Notes under the pieces: generated by a model
Databases searched by the model: none
What the model was told of the DNA's origin: nothing
The model's input: only the letters and a program-made list of their open reading frames with translations
Shown: piece after piece, positions 43,909 to 52,942 of the stretch
How the letters are laid out: each line of letters starts with the position of its first letter
How positions within the stretch are numbered: the stretch's first letter is position 1
Source of the DNA: SKVR01 sp037441525
Lineage (GTDB): Bacteria > Bacteroidota > Bacteroidia > Bacteroidales > UBA7960
Length of the DNA stretch: 64,000 nucleotides
Assembly (NCBI GenBank): GCA_037441525.1
Contig: JBBISA010000002.1
Span: forward strand, 1-64,000
Direction of reading: 5' to 3'
Program-made: the position numbers and the translations under genes

Positions 43909-44676
43909 TTAAAGCTCCCTGATATAAATATTGCGGAATTGCACCAGCGATGGGGCACTACGCCATTGTCCGTTTACCCAATGGCCATGGTGTTGAAGGC
44001 CAATGGCCCCCCGGGCTGGAACCCCTGGTAAACGTACATTATCTATAACGGTTTTGCCATTCAACACCACTGTCAACATATCACCTTTAACCGTTATCTC
44101 AAAGGTATTCCACTCGCCAATATGATTATCGGCAAGAAGGGTGGGGGTAACTCCGGCGCGAACCTCCGCAGGCATGTTTCTGTCCATACGATAGCCATAA
44201 ACTTCGCCCGAACCGGTTGGCCAGGCCCAAATATTCACCTGAGCTTTTGTTGAACCCCGCAAATAGATACCAGAATCGCCATCCGGAACAACAATTTTAA
44301 TTTCTTCGCCCTGAGCATTGCGTTTGTGAGTTCCGTCGGGCAGAATTATTGGTACATCAGAATTCATGAAGGGGGTATCCTTTAATCGCCAATCAAGCTT
44401 CAACACAAAATCCCGATACTCTTTGTTTGTCCACAAATCTTTACTCCCTACAGCCTCGCTCCTTGCATCGTAATCTATTATACCATCAATAATTTTCCAA
44501 TGGCCGTTGTCGCCTTGTGGAACTATCCATCCCGAGAAATCTTTTCCATTGAAAAGCGCAATCCAATTATTTTCATCGGGGTTTGTGGCATTGGTTATGA
44601 TTGCTGAAAAGGTTATAAGCCCGATTAAGAGTATAACAGTAAGTAATTGCCTTTTCAGTTGGATTTTGATGTTCAT
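43909..44676 (-). CDS. Exported DUF1080 / 3-keto-disaccharide hydrolase-like protein
   Basis: 255 aa. Signal peptide (about residues 1-30). The rest is a DUF1080 laminin-G-like beta sandwich (WIALFNGKDFSGW at the start; SGIYLRGSTKAQVNIWAWP near 142; NTFEITVKGDMLTVVLNGK near 195; GAIGLQHHGHWVNGQW near 225). Some family members hydrolyse 3-keto-glycosides, others are only carbohydrate-binding. It follows the alpha-L-rhamnosidase gene by 48 bases on the same strand, so it is probably co-transcribed and acts on plant or algal glycans in the periplasm. Confidence 0.88.
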   Translation of the reverse strand: MNIKIQLKRQLLTVILLIGLITFSAIITNATNPDENNWIALFNGKDFSGWIVPQGDNGHWKIIDGIIDYDARSEAVGSKDLWTNKEYRDFVLKLDWRLKDTPFMNSDVPIILPDGTHKRNAQGEEIKIVVPDGDSGIYLRGSTKAQVNIWAWPTGSGEVYGYRMDRNMPAEVRAGVTPTLLADNHIGEWNTFEITVKGDMLTVVLNGKTVIDNVRLPGVPARGAIGLQHHGHWVNGQWRSAPSLVQFRNIYIREL

Positions 44677-44724
44677 AACTACTTGGTTTAAATGAATTGC
44701 GGTTGCTAATTAGAGTAATACCGA

Positions 44725-47700
44725 TTATTTGTTTAGATTCTGAAGCCTGTTTTCTATTTTTTGAAGTTCTTCGATAGAAATTCTTACATGCCGTGGTAAT
44801 GCAATGGTTATGTGCTCGAGTGGGTACCCCATAACCTGGCTTAACCAGGGTGAATTCAATAATTGGGGAATCTCTTCCATTAATATTTCACGGGTTTGTT
44901 TCAATGCAAGTAATTCGGCCAAAAGAGTTTTACGTCCTGGGTTGAAGCCAGCAGCAAGCAGATTGCTTTCAGTGGGAATAGCCCAGGCAGGAAATTTACC
45001 AGCAGGATATGAAAATTTATAGGTGCCTGAGCCCAAATCTACCCATACACCATCATATTCAATTTTGAAACTGAAAGGGAAATGGGTTCGGGATATAACT
45101 TGTCCATTTATAGTAAGCAACCTGGCATCAGCCCATGGTAATTTCACCCGTGCATTTGTGTTGGCTGGGATTTCTATCGTTAAATCAAATTTTCCGTTAT
45201 CAAATTTCCATGATGATAAAACTTTTCCGTAAGGTGTGTAAAGGAGTGCACGTGCAAAATGCATCCCTCCACCGGGCACGGGTTGAATGGTAAAGGATTT
45301 GTAACCAGGACTGGAATTTTTTATTCCTGCTGCTTCCTTAAATAGCCAATCGCCGACGGCCCCATAGGCATAATGGTTGAATGAATTCATCGATTTGCTT
45401 TGGAATGTACTGTCGGTTTTAATGCCATCCCAGCGCTCCCAGATAGTGGTAGCACCCATGGTAACAGGGTATAACCATGATGGGTATTGGGTGCGTAAAA
45501 GAAGTTTATAGGCATCTTCGTGGAAACCGAATTCACTCAAAGCATGATTGAGATGGGGTGTTCCCAGAAAACCTGTTGTTAAATGGCCTCTTTCGCGTAA
45601 ATCTTTTGCCAGGTATCTGGCTGCGGATGTTCTAAGGTTATCTGGAAGAAGATTATAGCGCAATGCAAGCAAATAGGCAGTTTGGGTATCAGAGCTTAAT
45701 CGTCCGTTGGGTGTAACAAACTCTTTTTGAAATGAACGGGTGATATTTTCAAGAAGCTGCTGGTAGAATTCTGCATCTTCGGTTTTGTTGAGAATTCTGG
45801 CAATTTGAGCCATTAAACCCGTGGATCGGGCAAAATAAGCAGTTGCTATTAAATCAGGATGAGTGTGGGCTCCTGGGTAATTGCGTTGATTAAGACTTGC
45901 AAATGATAGCCAATCGCCAAAGTGAAAATCACCTATCCATAAGTATGGGTCGCCCTGAAGTGATGCCCGCTCTTTCATATAATTAACCCATGCTTTCATT
46001 GAATTGTATTGCCGCTCAAGAATTCTTTTATCTCCAAAAGACTGATAGATAGACCAGGGGACAACGGTTGCGGCATCGCCCCACCCGGCAGCTCCACCCT
46101 CTCCAGGTCCCAGAACATTTGGTACTACAAAGGTTACGGAGCCATTGGGAAACTGGTCAGCTTCCAAATCGGCCAGCCAACGTGTAAGGAATGAGGCAGT
46201 ATTCATATTTAGGTTGGCTGTGTTGGCAAAAACCTGAATATCGCCCGTCCAACCCATGCGTTCATCACGTTGCGGGCAGTCGGTGGGTACATCAAGGAAG
46301 TTTCCTTTTTGCCCCCATACAATGTTATGCTGAAGCCTGTTTACCAATGGGTTGGAGCAATCGAAATGTCCTGTGGGTATCATGTCGGAATGTACAACAA
46401 TGGCAGTAAAAGCCTCAGGATTATAAATATCACCAGGAAAACCGTTAATGGCAACGTATCTGAATCCCTGAAAAGTAAATTTGGGTTCCCAGGTTTCAAT
46501 GCCTTGACCTTTAAGAATATAAGTATTGGTCTGACTTGCAGATCTCAGGTTTTCTGTATAAAAGTTTCCGTGCTTGTCAATAATTTCCGCATGACGAATT
46601 GTAATTGCTTTGCCGGCTGTTCCTCGGGTTCTGATGCGCATGTGTCCTACGAGATTTTGTCCAAAATCAATTACTGTATCGCCCTGCGGGGTTATAAATA
46701 CCGACATAGGTTTAAGCTCCTGTATAGCTTTTACTGGCGGGGCTTGTGGAGCTATGAGTTTAACGTTGGCGAAACTTGTTAATCTTACCCTTTGCCAGTC
46801 GCGGGCATTGTATCCAGGCACCGACCAGCTGTTTTTTTCAAGCCTGGCATCGTATTTTTCACCATTGTAGATGTCGGAATAAAGAATTGGGCCCGTTGAT
46901 GCACGCCAGTTCTGGTCTGTAATAATGGTTTGTGTGGTACCATTGGTATAGACTATCTGTATTTGAGCAATAAAAGCCAGGGTTTCGCCGTAAAAATTAC
47001 GTTGGTTTTTCCAGCCCAAAAAACCCCTGTACCATCCATCGCCCAGCACAACACCAATGGCATTATTGCCGCGTCTAAGCATATCAGTAATATCGTAGGT
47101 TTGGTATTGAACCCGATTACTGAAACTTGTCCAGCCCGGGGTAAACAACTGGTCGCCAACTTTTTGTCCGTTGATTTCAATTTCATACAGCCCCATGGCT
47201 GAGGCATAAATCCGTGCAGAAGCTATCTGTCTGTTTATCGCAAATTCGGATCGTAACATGGGCGAGGGTGGCGATGTGGTTTTATCTTCGTTCCAAGGCA
47301 CCTGAATCCATCGTGCCTTCCAGTCGCCTGGATTTAGTAAGCCCGTTTCGAACCATGCTGTTTCGCTCCAGCCCGAATTGTTACCATGATTATCAGCTAT
47401 TGAAACCCGCCAATAATAACGTGTGGTTGATTGGAGTGGTTTTCCTCTGTATTCTACCAGAACAGATTGATCATTTTCTACGATACCACTATTCCACATT
47501 AATGAGGCTACAGTGTTAAATGACTTGTCGCGCGATACCTGAATATGCCATGTTTTCTGCATAGTAGCTGGAACCTGTGTTTTTAAAATCCACGAAAAGC
47601 GGGGTTCCACCTGGTCAATACCCAGTGGATTTTCAAAATGCTCCGTAGTAAGTCCCACAACCTGCAATTGATCAGATGCTTTAATAGCATTTGTGCTTAG

Positions 47701-47757
47701 CAATAGCATCCCCATTGCTAATAATGAGCTAAGAAGAAATTGAATATAAATTTTCAT
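44725..47757 (-). CDS. Exported GH78-family alpha-L-rhamnosidase
   Basis: 1010 aa from the ATG at 47757, the start of a signal peptide (residues 1-27). Order: N-terminal beta domains (about 30-340), the (alpha/alpha)6 barrel with the GH78 signature DCPQRDERMGWTGD near residue 505 (Asp/Glu catalytic residues) and TIWERWDG near 785, then a beta sandwich to about 920. It removes terminal alpha-L-rhamnose from plant or bacterial glycans. The last 90 residues are a helical tail (NPGRKTLLAELLALKQTREI and following) resembling small helical end domains of other secreted hydrolases. It follows a pullulanase gene and precedes DUF1080. Confidence 0.92.
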   Translation of the reverse strand: MKIYIQFLLSSLLAMGMLLLSTNAIKASDQLQVVGLTTEHFENPLGIDQVEPRFSWILKTQVPATMQKTWHIQVSRDKSFNTVASLMWNSGIVENDQSVLVEYRGKPLQSTTRYYWRVSIADNHGNNSGWSETAWFETGLLNPGDWKARWIQVPWNEDKTTSPPSPMLRSEFAINRQIASARIYASAMGLYEIEINGQKVGDQLFTPGWTSFSNRVQYQTYDITDMLRRGNNAIGVVLGDGWYRGFLGWKNQRNFYGETLAFIAQIQIVYTNGTTQTIITDQNWRASTGPILYSDIYNGEKYDARLEKNSWSVPGYNARDWQRVRLTSFANVKLIAPQAPPVKAIQELKPMSVFITPQGDTVIDFGQNLVGHMRIRTRGTAGKAITIRHAEIIDKHGNFYTENLRSASQTNTYILKGQGIETWEPKFTFQGFRYVAINGFPGDIYNPEAFTAIVVHSDMIPTGHFDCSNPLVNRLQHNIVWGQKGNFLDVPTDCPQRDERMGWTGDIQVFANTANLNMNTASFLTRWLADLEADQFPNGSVTFVVPNVLGPGEGGAAGWGDAATVVPWSIYQSFGDKRILERQYNSMKAWVNYMKERASLQGDPYLWIGDFHFGDWLSFASLNQRNYPGAHTHPDLIATAYFARSTGLMAQIARILNKTEDAEFYQQLLENITRSFQKEFVTPNGRLSSDTQTAYLLALRYNLLPDNLRTSAARYLAKDLRERGHLTTGFLGTPHLNHALSEFGFHEDAYKLLLRTQYPSWLYPVTMGATTIWERWDGIKTDSTFQSKSMNSFNHYAYGAVGDWLFKEAAGIKNSSPGYKSFTIQPVPGGGMHFARALLYTPYGKVLSSWKFDNGKFDLTIEIPANTNARVKLPWADARLLTINGQVISRTHFPFSFKIEYDGVWVDLGSGTYKFSYPAGKFPAWAIPTESNLLAAGFNPGRKTLLAELLALKQTREILMEEIPQLLNSPWLSQVMGYPLEHITIALPRHVRISIEELQKIENRLQNLNK

Positions 47758-47790
47758 GTTTTTGTTTTTGGTTTGTAGCAATAGGATTGA

Positions 47791-47817
47791 AAAAAAGCCC
47801 CACAATCCGGAGCTTTT
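47791..47817 (-). terminator. Terminator of the pullulanase gene
   Basis: On the minus strand AAAAGCTCC pairs with GGGGCTTTT (one G-U pair) around a 9-base loop, with further T. It lies a few bases past the pullulanase stop and within the 66-base gap to the rhamnosidase gene. Confidence 0.7.
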
Positions 47818-47823
47818 ATATTT

Positions 47824-49857
47824 TTATATACTAGGTTTGTCCACCAATATCAAAATAGATCGTTTAGGTATGGTTGTTTTGGCTTTTTGCGGGATGTTGT
47901 ATCCTTGCATCGTTAAGCCTGTTTCTTTTATACCATATTTATTGGCAACAATTATCCATTCACCCTGAGGTAGGTCCACTTTAATGTCGGTAGGATTTGC
48001 ATTGTAAAAAACAAGAATATCTCTCCATTTATCCCCGTTTGCATTGCCTGAGATATGGTATCCCACCACAAGAGGAGTATTGATGTCGAAAAATCTGATG
48101 TGGTTTTGCACCATTTCGGTTGTGGGCATCCGAAAGGCTGGGTGGTTCTTTCGCAGGGCTATCATGTCTTTGTAATAATCGAACACTTCGCGATAGGAGT
48201 GTTTGTTGTGCCAAACAAGCTGGTTTATAGAATCGGGGAGATTATAGCTGTTGTGTTCGCCATATTTGGTGCGAACGAGCTCTTCGCCGGCATGTAAAAA
48301 CGATACTCCCTGCGAAGTTAGAACAATGGCATTGGCAAATTTCTGCAGATCGAGTTTATCGTCTTTGTTGCAATTGATACAGGTTTCCAGAATCTTATCC
48401 CACAAGCAAGGGTTGTCGTGACAGGTAACATAGGTAATTACCTGCAGCGGATTATCAGCATAGGGGGCATTGGAATAATTTACCTTATCGTATTGAATCT
48501 GTGGGTGCTGTGTGGCAGCAACAACACCAAACCTTATACTTTCTTCTAAGCCGGGTTTGCCAGCCATGTATCCTGGTGCTTTTCCATCCCACCAGGGGCC
48601 GCGTATTGCATCACGAATATCGTCGCTGAAAACAGCAATCCCATTTAGTTGAGATGCGTTGATTTTGGTAGCTCTCTGGTTTTCTGGCAGGGGAGTATCT
48701 CCGGCAGTCCAGCCTTCTCCATAAAGAATAATAGTGGGGTCGATTGCGTGCAATTCTTCCCTGATTAGGTTCATGGTTTCGATGTCGTGCAAACCCATCA
48801 AATCGAACCTGAAACCATCTATCCGGTATTCTGTTGCCCAGTATTTGAGTGATTCAATCATGAATTTACGCATCATAGCCCTTTCAGATGCTGTTTCATT
48901 TCCACAGCCGGCACCGTCGCTGTAGGTACCATCTTCGCGCATTCTGAAATAATAACCTGGCACCAGGTTTTCAAATAATGATTTTCCGGCATCATACATG
49001 TGGTTGTAAACTACATCCATAATCACCCTAATGCCGTTGTTGTGAAGGGCTTGTACCATTTGCTTGAATTCTTTAATTCTCACATTGCCATCGTGAGGGT
49101 TTGTAGCATAGGAGCCATCGGGGGCATTATAGTTTTTCGGGTCGTAGCCCCAGTTAAACTGAGGTTCGTCCAGGCGGGTTTCGTCGATTGTATAAAAGTC
49201 GAAAACAGGCAAAAGGTGCACATGAGTAATTCCCAGTTCAACCAGATGATCAATTCCGGTTTTGTGTCCTTGTGGGCTTAAAGTTCCCGTTTCTGTAAAG
49301 GCCAGATATTTGCCCCTGTTCATTATCCCTGAACTGGGGTGAATGGAGAAATCTCTGACATGAATCTCCCAGATTACAATATCGGCAGGGCTATTAAGGG
49401 GAGGGCGGTTTACAGTTTCCCAACCGGGAGGGTTGGTTGATGGAAGATCGACAATCATACCACGGTTGCCATTTACACCAACGGCTCTTGCATAAGGATC
49501 GGGAACCTCGAGTAATGTTTTCCCATTCACCACTGCCTGATAAGTATAGTAACGGTTTTTCCAGTCACCATTGATGGAAAGCAGCCACGTTCCTTCACGG
49601 TCTTTTTTCATTTTGTGTGTTTCGAGCAATGTGCCATCATGTCCCTGGTCAAAAATCCTCACTGTTATTGATTGTGCTGATGGCGCCCACACCCGGAAGG
49701 TGGTTTTTTCAGGGGTGTAGTGAACCCCAAGATCTTCGCCTTGATATACCGGATAACCTTCTGTAAGGTCTCCTTTGCCGGCTAACTTGCAACTAACCAC
49801 GCTCATACTTAAAATTGCTGTTATTAAGGTTATTGTTGTTCTCTTAACGATATTCAT
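47824..49857 (-). CDS. pulA: Type I pullulanase lipoprotein (GH13)
   Basis: 677 aa. Lipoprotein signal peptide with lipobox SVVSC (Cys near residue 23). A CBM48-like N-terminal domain (TFRVWAPSAQSITVRIFD near 54) precedes the GH13 barrel: FNWGYDPKNYN (pullulanase signature) near 245, VVYNHMYD near 295, nucleophile Asp in DGFRFDLMG near 365, acid/base Glu in ILYGEGWTA near 395 and TCHDN near 495. It cleaves alpha-1,6 bonds in pullulan or branched starch. Position 2-3 after the Cys (KLAGK) is not acidic, so surface display is uncertain. A terminator separates it from the rhamnosidase gene. Confidence 0.93.
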   Translation of the reverse strand: MNIVKRTTITLITAILSMSVVSCKLAGKGDLTEGYPVYQGEDLGVHYTPEKTTFRVWAPSAQSITVRIFDQGHDGTLLETHKMKKDREGTWLLSINGDWKNRYYTYQAVVNGKTLLEVPDPYARAVGVNGNRGMIVDLPSTNPPGWETVNRPPLNSPADIVIWEIHVRDFSIHPSSGIMNRGKYLAFTETGTLSPQGHKTGIDHLVELGITHVHLLPVFDFYTIDETRLDEPQFNWGYDPKNYNAPDGSYATNPHDGNVRIKEFKQMVQALHNNGIRVIMDVVYNHMYDAGKSLFENLVPGYYFRMREDGTYSDGAGCGNETASERAMMRKFMIESLKYWATEYRIDGFRFDLMGLHDIETMNLIREELHAIDPTIILYGEGWTAGDTPLPENQRATKINASQLNGIAVFSDDIRDAIRGPWWDGKAPGYMAGKPGLEESIRFGVVAATQHPQIQYDKVNYSNAPYADNPLQVITYVTCHDNPCLWDKILETCINCNKDDKLDLQKFANAIVLTSQGVSFLHAGEELVRTKYGEHNSYNLPDSINQLVWHNKHSYREVFDYYKDMIALRKNHPAFRMPTTEMVQNHIRFFDINTPLVVGYHISGNANGDKWRDILVFYNANPTDIKVDLPQGEWIIVANKYGIKETGLTMQGYNIPQKAKTTIPKRSILILVDKPSI

Positions 49858-49981
49858 TGTGTTTGTGTTTTGAATATGATGAAGTTTGTAAAGATAACGT
49901 ATTTTTTTTCTTTCCGCTGTATATCCGATAGATGCAAAAAGTTGTCTTGAACGGTGTTTTCTGAATACTTACCAAATCAAA

Positions 49982-50016
49982 AAAAGCCCGGAAATATAAT
50001 TTACTAACGGGCTTTT
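49982..50016 (-). terminator. Terminator of the winged-helix gene
   Basis: AAAAGCCCG (49982-49990) pairs with CGGGCTTTT (50008-50016). On the minus strand it is followed by seven T, 31 bases past the stop at 50047. Confidence 0.8.
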
Positions 50017-50046
50017 GCTGGGGATGGTGCGATAATACCTTATATC

Positions 50047-50226
50047 CTATTTCTGCAAATCATAGAAACAACGAACGGGTGAATAAAGTATGCCTTCATC
50101 CTTTAGTTTTTTAATCCATTTTTCGGCATCTTTTTTTTCTATTCCTGCAAGTTCGGCTACTTCGCCTGGTTTCATCATTTTTCCTGCACTTTCAAAAGCT
50201 TTAATGATTTTTTCTTTTGCTTCCAT
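50047..50226 (-). CDS. Small winged-helix (HTH) protein
   Basis: A 59-aa gene just below usual length cutoffs. The protein begins MEAKEKIIKAFESAGKMMKP and continues with GEVAELAGIEKKDAEKWIKK and LKDEGILYSPVRCFYDLQ. The helix-turn-helix pattern GEVAELAGIEKKDAEKWIKKL and the wing-like GILYSPVRCFYDL fit a one-domain winged helix of the MarR/archaeal-regulator kind. It has a terminator at 49982 and sits 82 bases from the PD-(D/E)XK gene on the same strand. DNA binding is inferred; targets are unknown. Confidence 0.85.
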   Translation of the reverse strand: MEAKEKIIKAFESAGKMMKPGEVAELAGIEKKDAEKWIKKLKDEGILYSPVRCFYDLQK

Positions 50227-50307
50227 TGTGTTGATTTTAATAACGTTAGAGATTGATATGTAAAATTGTAGTATAACTATTTAAATTCATGATTATTAAA
50301 TGATCTG

Positions 50308-50886
50308 TTAGAATATTAATGGCTCAAAGCCCGGCCTATTGGCAATTTTTACAAGGCCTTCACCTGCATTTTTAATTACAAATAAACCCTTGCGATAGGC
50401 GTATTTGTCGGAATTTTCATGGTAAGCAATTGTTGCTACTCCACCGATTATCGTTTTCCGGGAAAAATCGGGGAAATATTCCCTTATACGGGCCATTTTA
50501 GAAAGGAAATAATCTACATCTTCCACCTTGCAATTGGTTTTTACCTCGATCACCACAACATGATCACCATTGGCCAGTACAATATCGAATTCTCCTTCAA
50601 GCTCGGGAGTTTCTATTTTAATATTGGTATAAGTTCGGTGGATGTCAAATCCTCTTTCCTTGAATAATCTGAGACATGATGGACTGATAAGAGCTTCCAT
50701 TAGTCTGCCCCAGTTCGATGTAAGCATTGTTGTCAATTGTTTTATCCTTCGGTCGGTTTCTTTAAACTGACGGTCGGTTTCCTGGAACATCAGCCATACC
50801 TTTTCAAAGGTAAGATGCTCGCTGCCATACGGTTGCAGTGGTTCTTCAACAACAGGTACTTCAGCCTTTTTCTTTCTTGTACTCAT
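50308..50886 (-). CDS. PD-(D/E)XK nuclease-like protein (DUF3782-type)
   Basis: 192 aa. Residues about 32-58 carry two FKETDR-like repeats (QETDRQFKETDRRIKQ) that form a coiled coil. The core GEFDIVLANGDHVVVIEVKTN (first 20 residues shown) near 118 has the Asp ... Glu-x-Lys of the PD-(D/E)XK nuclease fold. The layout matches DUF3782-like proteins, common in archaea and in some Bacteroidota. It may cut or bind nucleic acid; no toxin-antitoxin partner is visible, though the small winged-helix gene lies downstream. A good promoter-like site is at 50903-50910. Confidence 0.8.
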   Translation of the reverse strand: MSTRKKKAEVPVVEEPLQPYGSEHLTFEKVWLMFQETDRQFKETDRRIKQLTTMLTSNWGRLMEALISPSCLRLFKERGFDIHRTYTNIKIETPELEGEFDIVLANGDHVVVIEVKTNCKVEDVDYFLSKMARIREYFPDFSRKTIIGGVATIAYHENSDKYAYRKGLFVIKNAGEGLVKIANRPGFEPLIF

Positions 50887-50902
50887 GTTTCAATCCTTTT
50901 TA

Positions 50903-50910
50903 CAAAGATA
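50903..50910 (-). promoter_or_regulatory. Candidate -7 promoter element for the PD-(D/E)XK gene
   Basis: The minus strand reads TATCTTTG, matching TAnnTTTG, 16 bases before the ATG at 50886. This gives a leader of about 10 bases. Confidence 0.6.
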
Positions 50911-50948
50911 ATGTAAAACAAATAACACGGGGGAAGCGTTGAATTTTG

Positions 50949-52640
50949 CTACCAGCCCGCAGCCTGTCCGTCTTTTCGTGATTCAGATGCCCCATAATAA
51001 ACCTTGTTCACCTTATTCCATTTAATGGCCTGGTAACCACCGTAGGGGCCATCTGCCCATTGCACAGTATGACCCTTTTGCATAAGTGCTCGGATTGTTT
51101 CATAAGGAAATCCTGATTCAAGGTTCAGAATACCTCCATTGGTCATTTGTTCGCCTGTAGGTTCAGAAGAGCCGGTATGATAAATTCGTGGTGCATCGCC
51201 AGCCTCCTGAAGGTTCATTCCAAAATCAATAAGGTTTACAACAATTTGCACATGCCCCTGTGGCTGCATATCGCCTCCCATTACCCCAAAACTTATTAAT
51301 GGCTCACCATCCTTGGTAATAAAACCAGGTATAATTGTGTGAAAGGGGCGTTTGCGTGGTTCGTAGGTGTTAGGACGACCGGGTTGAAGGGTGAAACTTT
51401 CGCCCCGGTTTTGCAGCATAAAACCAAGCCCGGTGGGTGTCATTCCGCTGCCCATACCACGATAATTACTCTGAATGAGCGATACCATGTTTCCATCCTT
51501 GTCGGCTACGGTAAGGTAAATGGTGTTTGGACCGGCATTTATGCCTGACTCAACGGTTCTTGCTGCTTTGTTTGGATTGATTAATTCACGCCGCCGTGCT
51601 GCATATTCTTTTGAAATTAGTTTCTGTACCGGAACTTCAAAAAAGTCCATGTCGGCATAGAGCTCAGCCCTGTCTTCGTAGGCAAGTTTTTTAGCCTCGG
51701 TAAAAAGGTGAATATACTCAGGGCTGTATAAACCCATTGAAGCCAGGTCGTAGCCTTCAAGAATATTCAGCATTTGCAAGGCAGCAATGCCCTGCCCGTT
51801 GGGTGGTAGTTCCCAAACATCATAGCCCCTGTAATTTGCCGAAACCGGGTTAATCCAGGTGCTTGTGTGGGCCGACAAATCGTCGTAGCTCAGAAAACCG
51901 CCATTCTGACTAATATAGGCCGCAATATCCCTGGCAATTCTCCCTTTATAAAAGGCGTTTCGCCCCTCCTGTGCAAGGGTAGTGTAGGTTCGGGCTAGGT
52001 CGGGGTTACGGAATATTTCTCCCTTAGCCGGGGTTTTTCCGCTGGGCATGTATGTTTGCCTGAAATTTGGGTATTGTATATAGCGTGCAGCAGAGCGCTC
52101 AAGGTAATAGGCTATCAGTTCGGTAACAGGAAAACCTTTGGTGGCATAGTCGATGGCAGGCTGTAGAACCATCTGCATGGTTAACCTACCAAATTTTTTA
52201 TGCATTTCGAACCATCCGTCAACGGCTCCGGGTACCGAAACTGAGAGTGGCCCGAAGGATGGAATCATGGTGTAGCCATTTTCAATAAAATAATCACGGG
52301 TTAGTTTTCCGGGTGAACGACCGCTGGCATTTAGTCCATGCAGTTTTTTAGTTTTTGAATCCCAGATAATGGCAAATAAATCGCCGCCAATACCACATCC
52401 GGTGGGTTCCATTAGTCCGAGCACAGCATTGGCGGCAATGGCAGCATCTACCGCCGTTCCACCTTTTTTTAGTATATCGATGGCTGCCTGGGTTGCAAGG
52501 GGATGACTTGTTGCGGCCAACCCGTTTTGTGCTATCACTTCTGAACGGGTGGCAAAATTATACCCTGTAATTCTATCCTGTGAAAGGGCGACAAAAGTTG
52601 TTATCATCAGAAAGATAACAGCAGATAACTTTTGGTTCAT
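50949..52640 (-). CDS. ggt: Gamma-glutamyltransferase
   Basis: 563 aa from the ATG at 52640, which starts a signal peptide (about residues 1-20). A periplasmic enzyme that hydrolyses or transfers the gamma-glutamyl group of glutathione. It is made as a proenzyme; the autocleavage Thr is in GPNTIYLTVADKDGNMVS near residue 360, and the downstream MTPTGLGFMLQNRG and GVMGGDMQPQGH motifs are conserved. The N-terminal GGTAVDAAIAANAVLGLMEP near 40-60 and GIGGDLF are typical. The longer frame to 52697 is less likely. Confidence 0.93.
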   Translation of the reverse strand: MNQKLSAVIFLMITTFVALSQDRITGYNFATRSEVIAQNGLAATSHPLATQAAIDILKKGGTAVDAAIAANAVLGLMEPTGCGIGGDLFAIIWDSKTKKLHGLNASGRSPGKLTRDYFIENGYTMIPSFGPLSVSVPGAVDGWFEMHKKFGRLTMQMVLQPAIDYATKGFPVTELIAYYLERSAARYIQYPNFRQTYMPSGKTPAKGEIFRNPDLARTYTTLAQEGRNAFYKGRIARDIAAYISQNGGFLSYDDLSAHTSTWINPVSANYRGYDVWELPPNGQGIAALQMLNILEGYDLASMGLYSPEYIHLFTEAKKLAYEDRAELYADMDFFEVPVQKLISKEYAARRRELINPNKAARTVESGINAGPNTIYLTVADKDGNMVSLIQSNYRGMGSGMTPTGLGFMLQNRGESFTLQPGRPNTYEPRKRPFHTIIPGFITKDGEPLISFGVMGGDMQPQGHVQIVVNLIDFGMNLQEAGDAPRIYHTGSSEPTGEQMTNGGILNLESGFPYETIRALMQKGHTVQWADGPYGGYQAIKWNKVNKVYYGASESRKDGQAAGW

Positions 52641-52871
52641 ATCAATAAGGTTTGAGTTGATGTTATTATGTTTAGTGTTTTGCTGAATATTTGTCATCTG
52701 ACAATAAAATAGTAAAGGCGATTAGCCATTAGGTAATGGCACTTGTAAGCATCAACTTCTATTCGCGGAAGTTTTATTCAAATAAGAGTGCATTTTGAGT
52801 ACCCGGATGTTTGCCTTGCCTGTTTCATCTATTATTGTGATAGTATTGAAATGCCATGCTCTATAAAGATT

Positions 52872-52910
52872 CAAATATAGGGGAAATATACAGTTTTTGT
52901 GCTATTTTTG
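52872..52910. promoter_or_regulatory. Divergent promoter elements for ggt and tatD
   Basis: On the minus strand TATATTTG at 52872-52879 may serve ggt (long leader, about 225 bases). On the plus strand TATTTTTG at 52903-52910 lies 32 bases before the tatD start. The remainder of the 302-base gap 52641-52942 shows nothing I recognise. Confidence 0.45.
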
Positions 52911-52942
52911 GCCACTATTTACTAAAGTTCAACCGGTAAGCA

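Noticed and set aside
52730..52760. TGGCAC as a sigma-54 -24/-12 promoter
   Set aside because: No matching TTGC at the needed spacing; no other sigma-54 site was seen near the activator.
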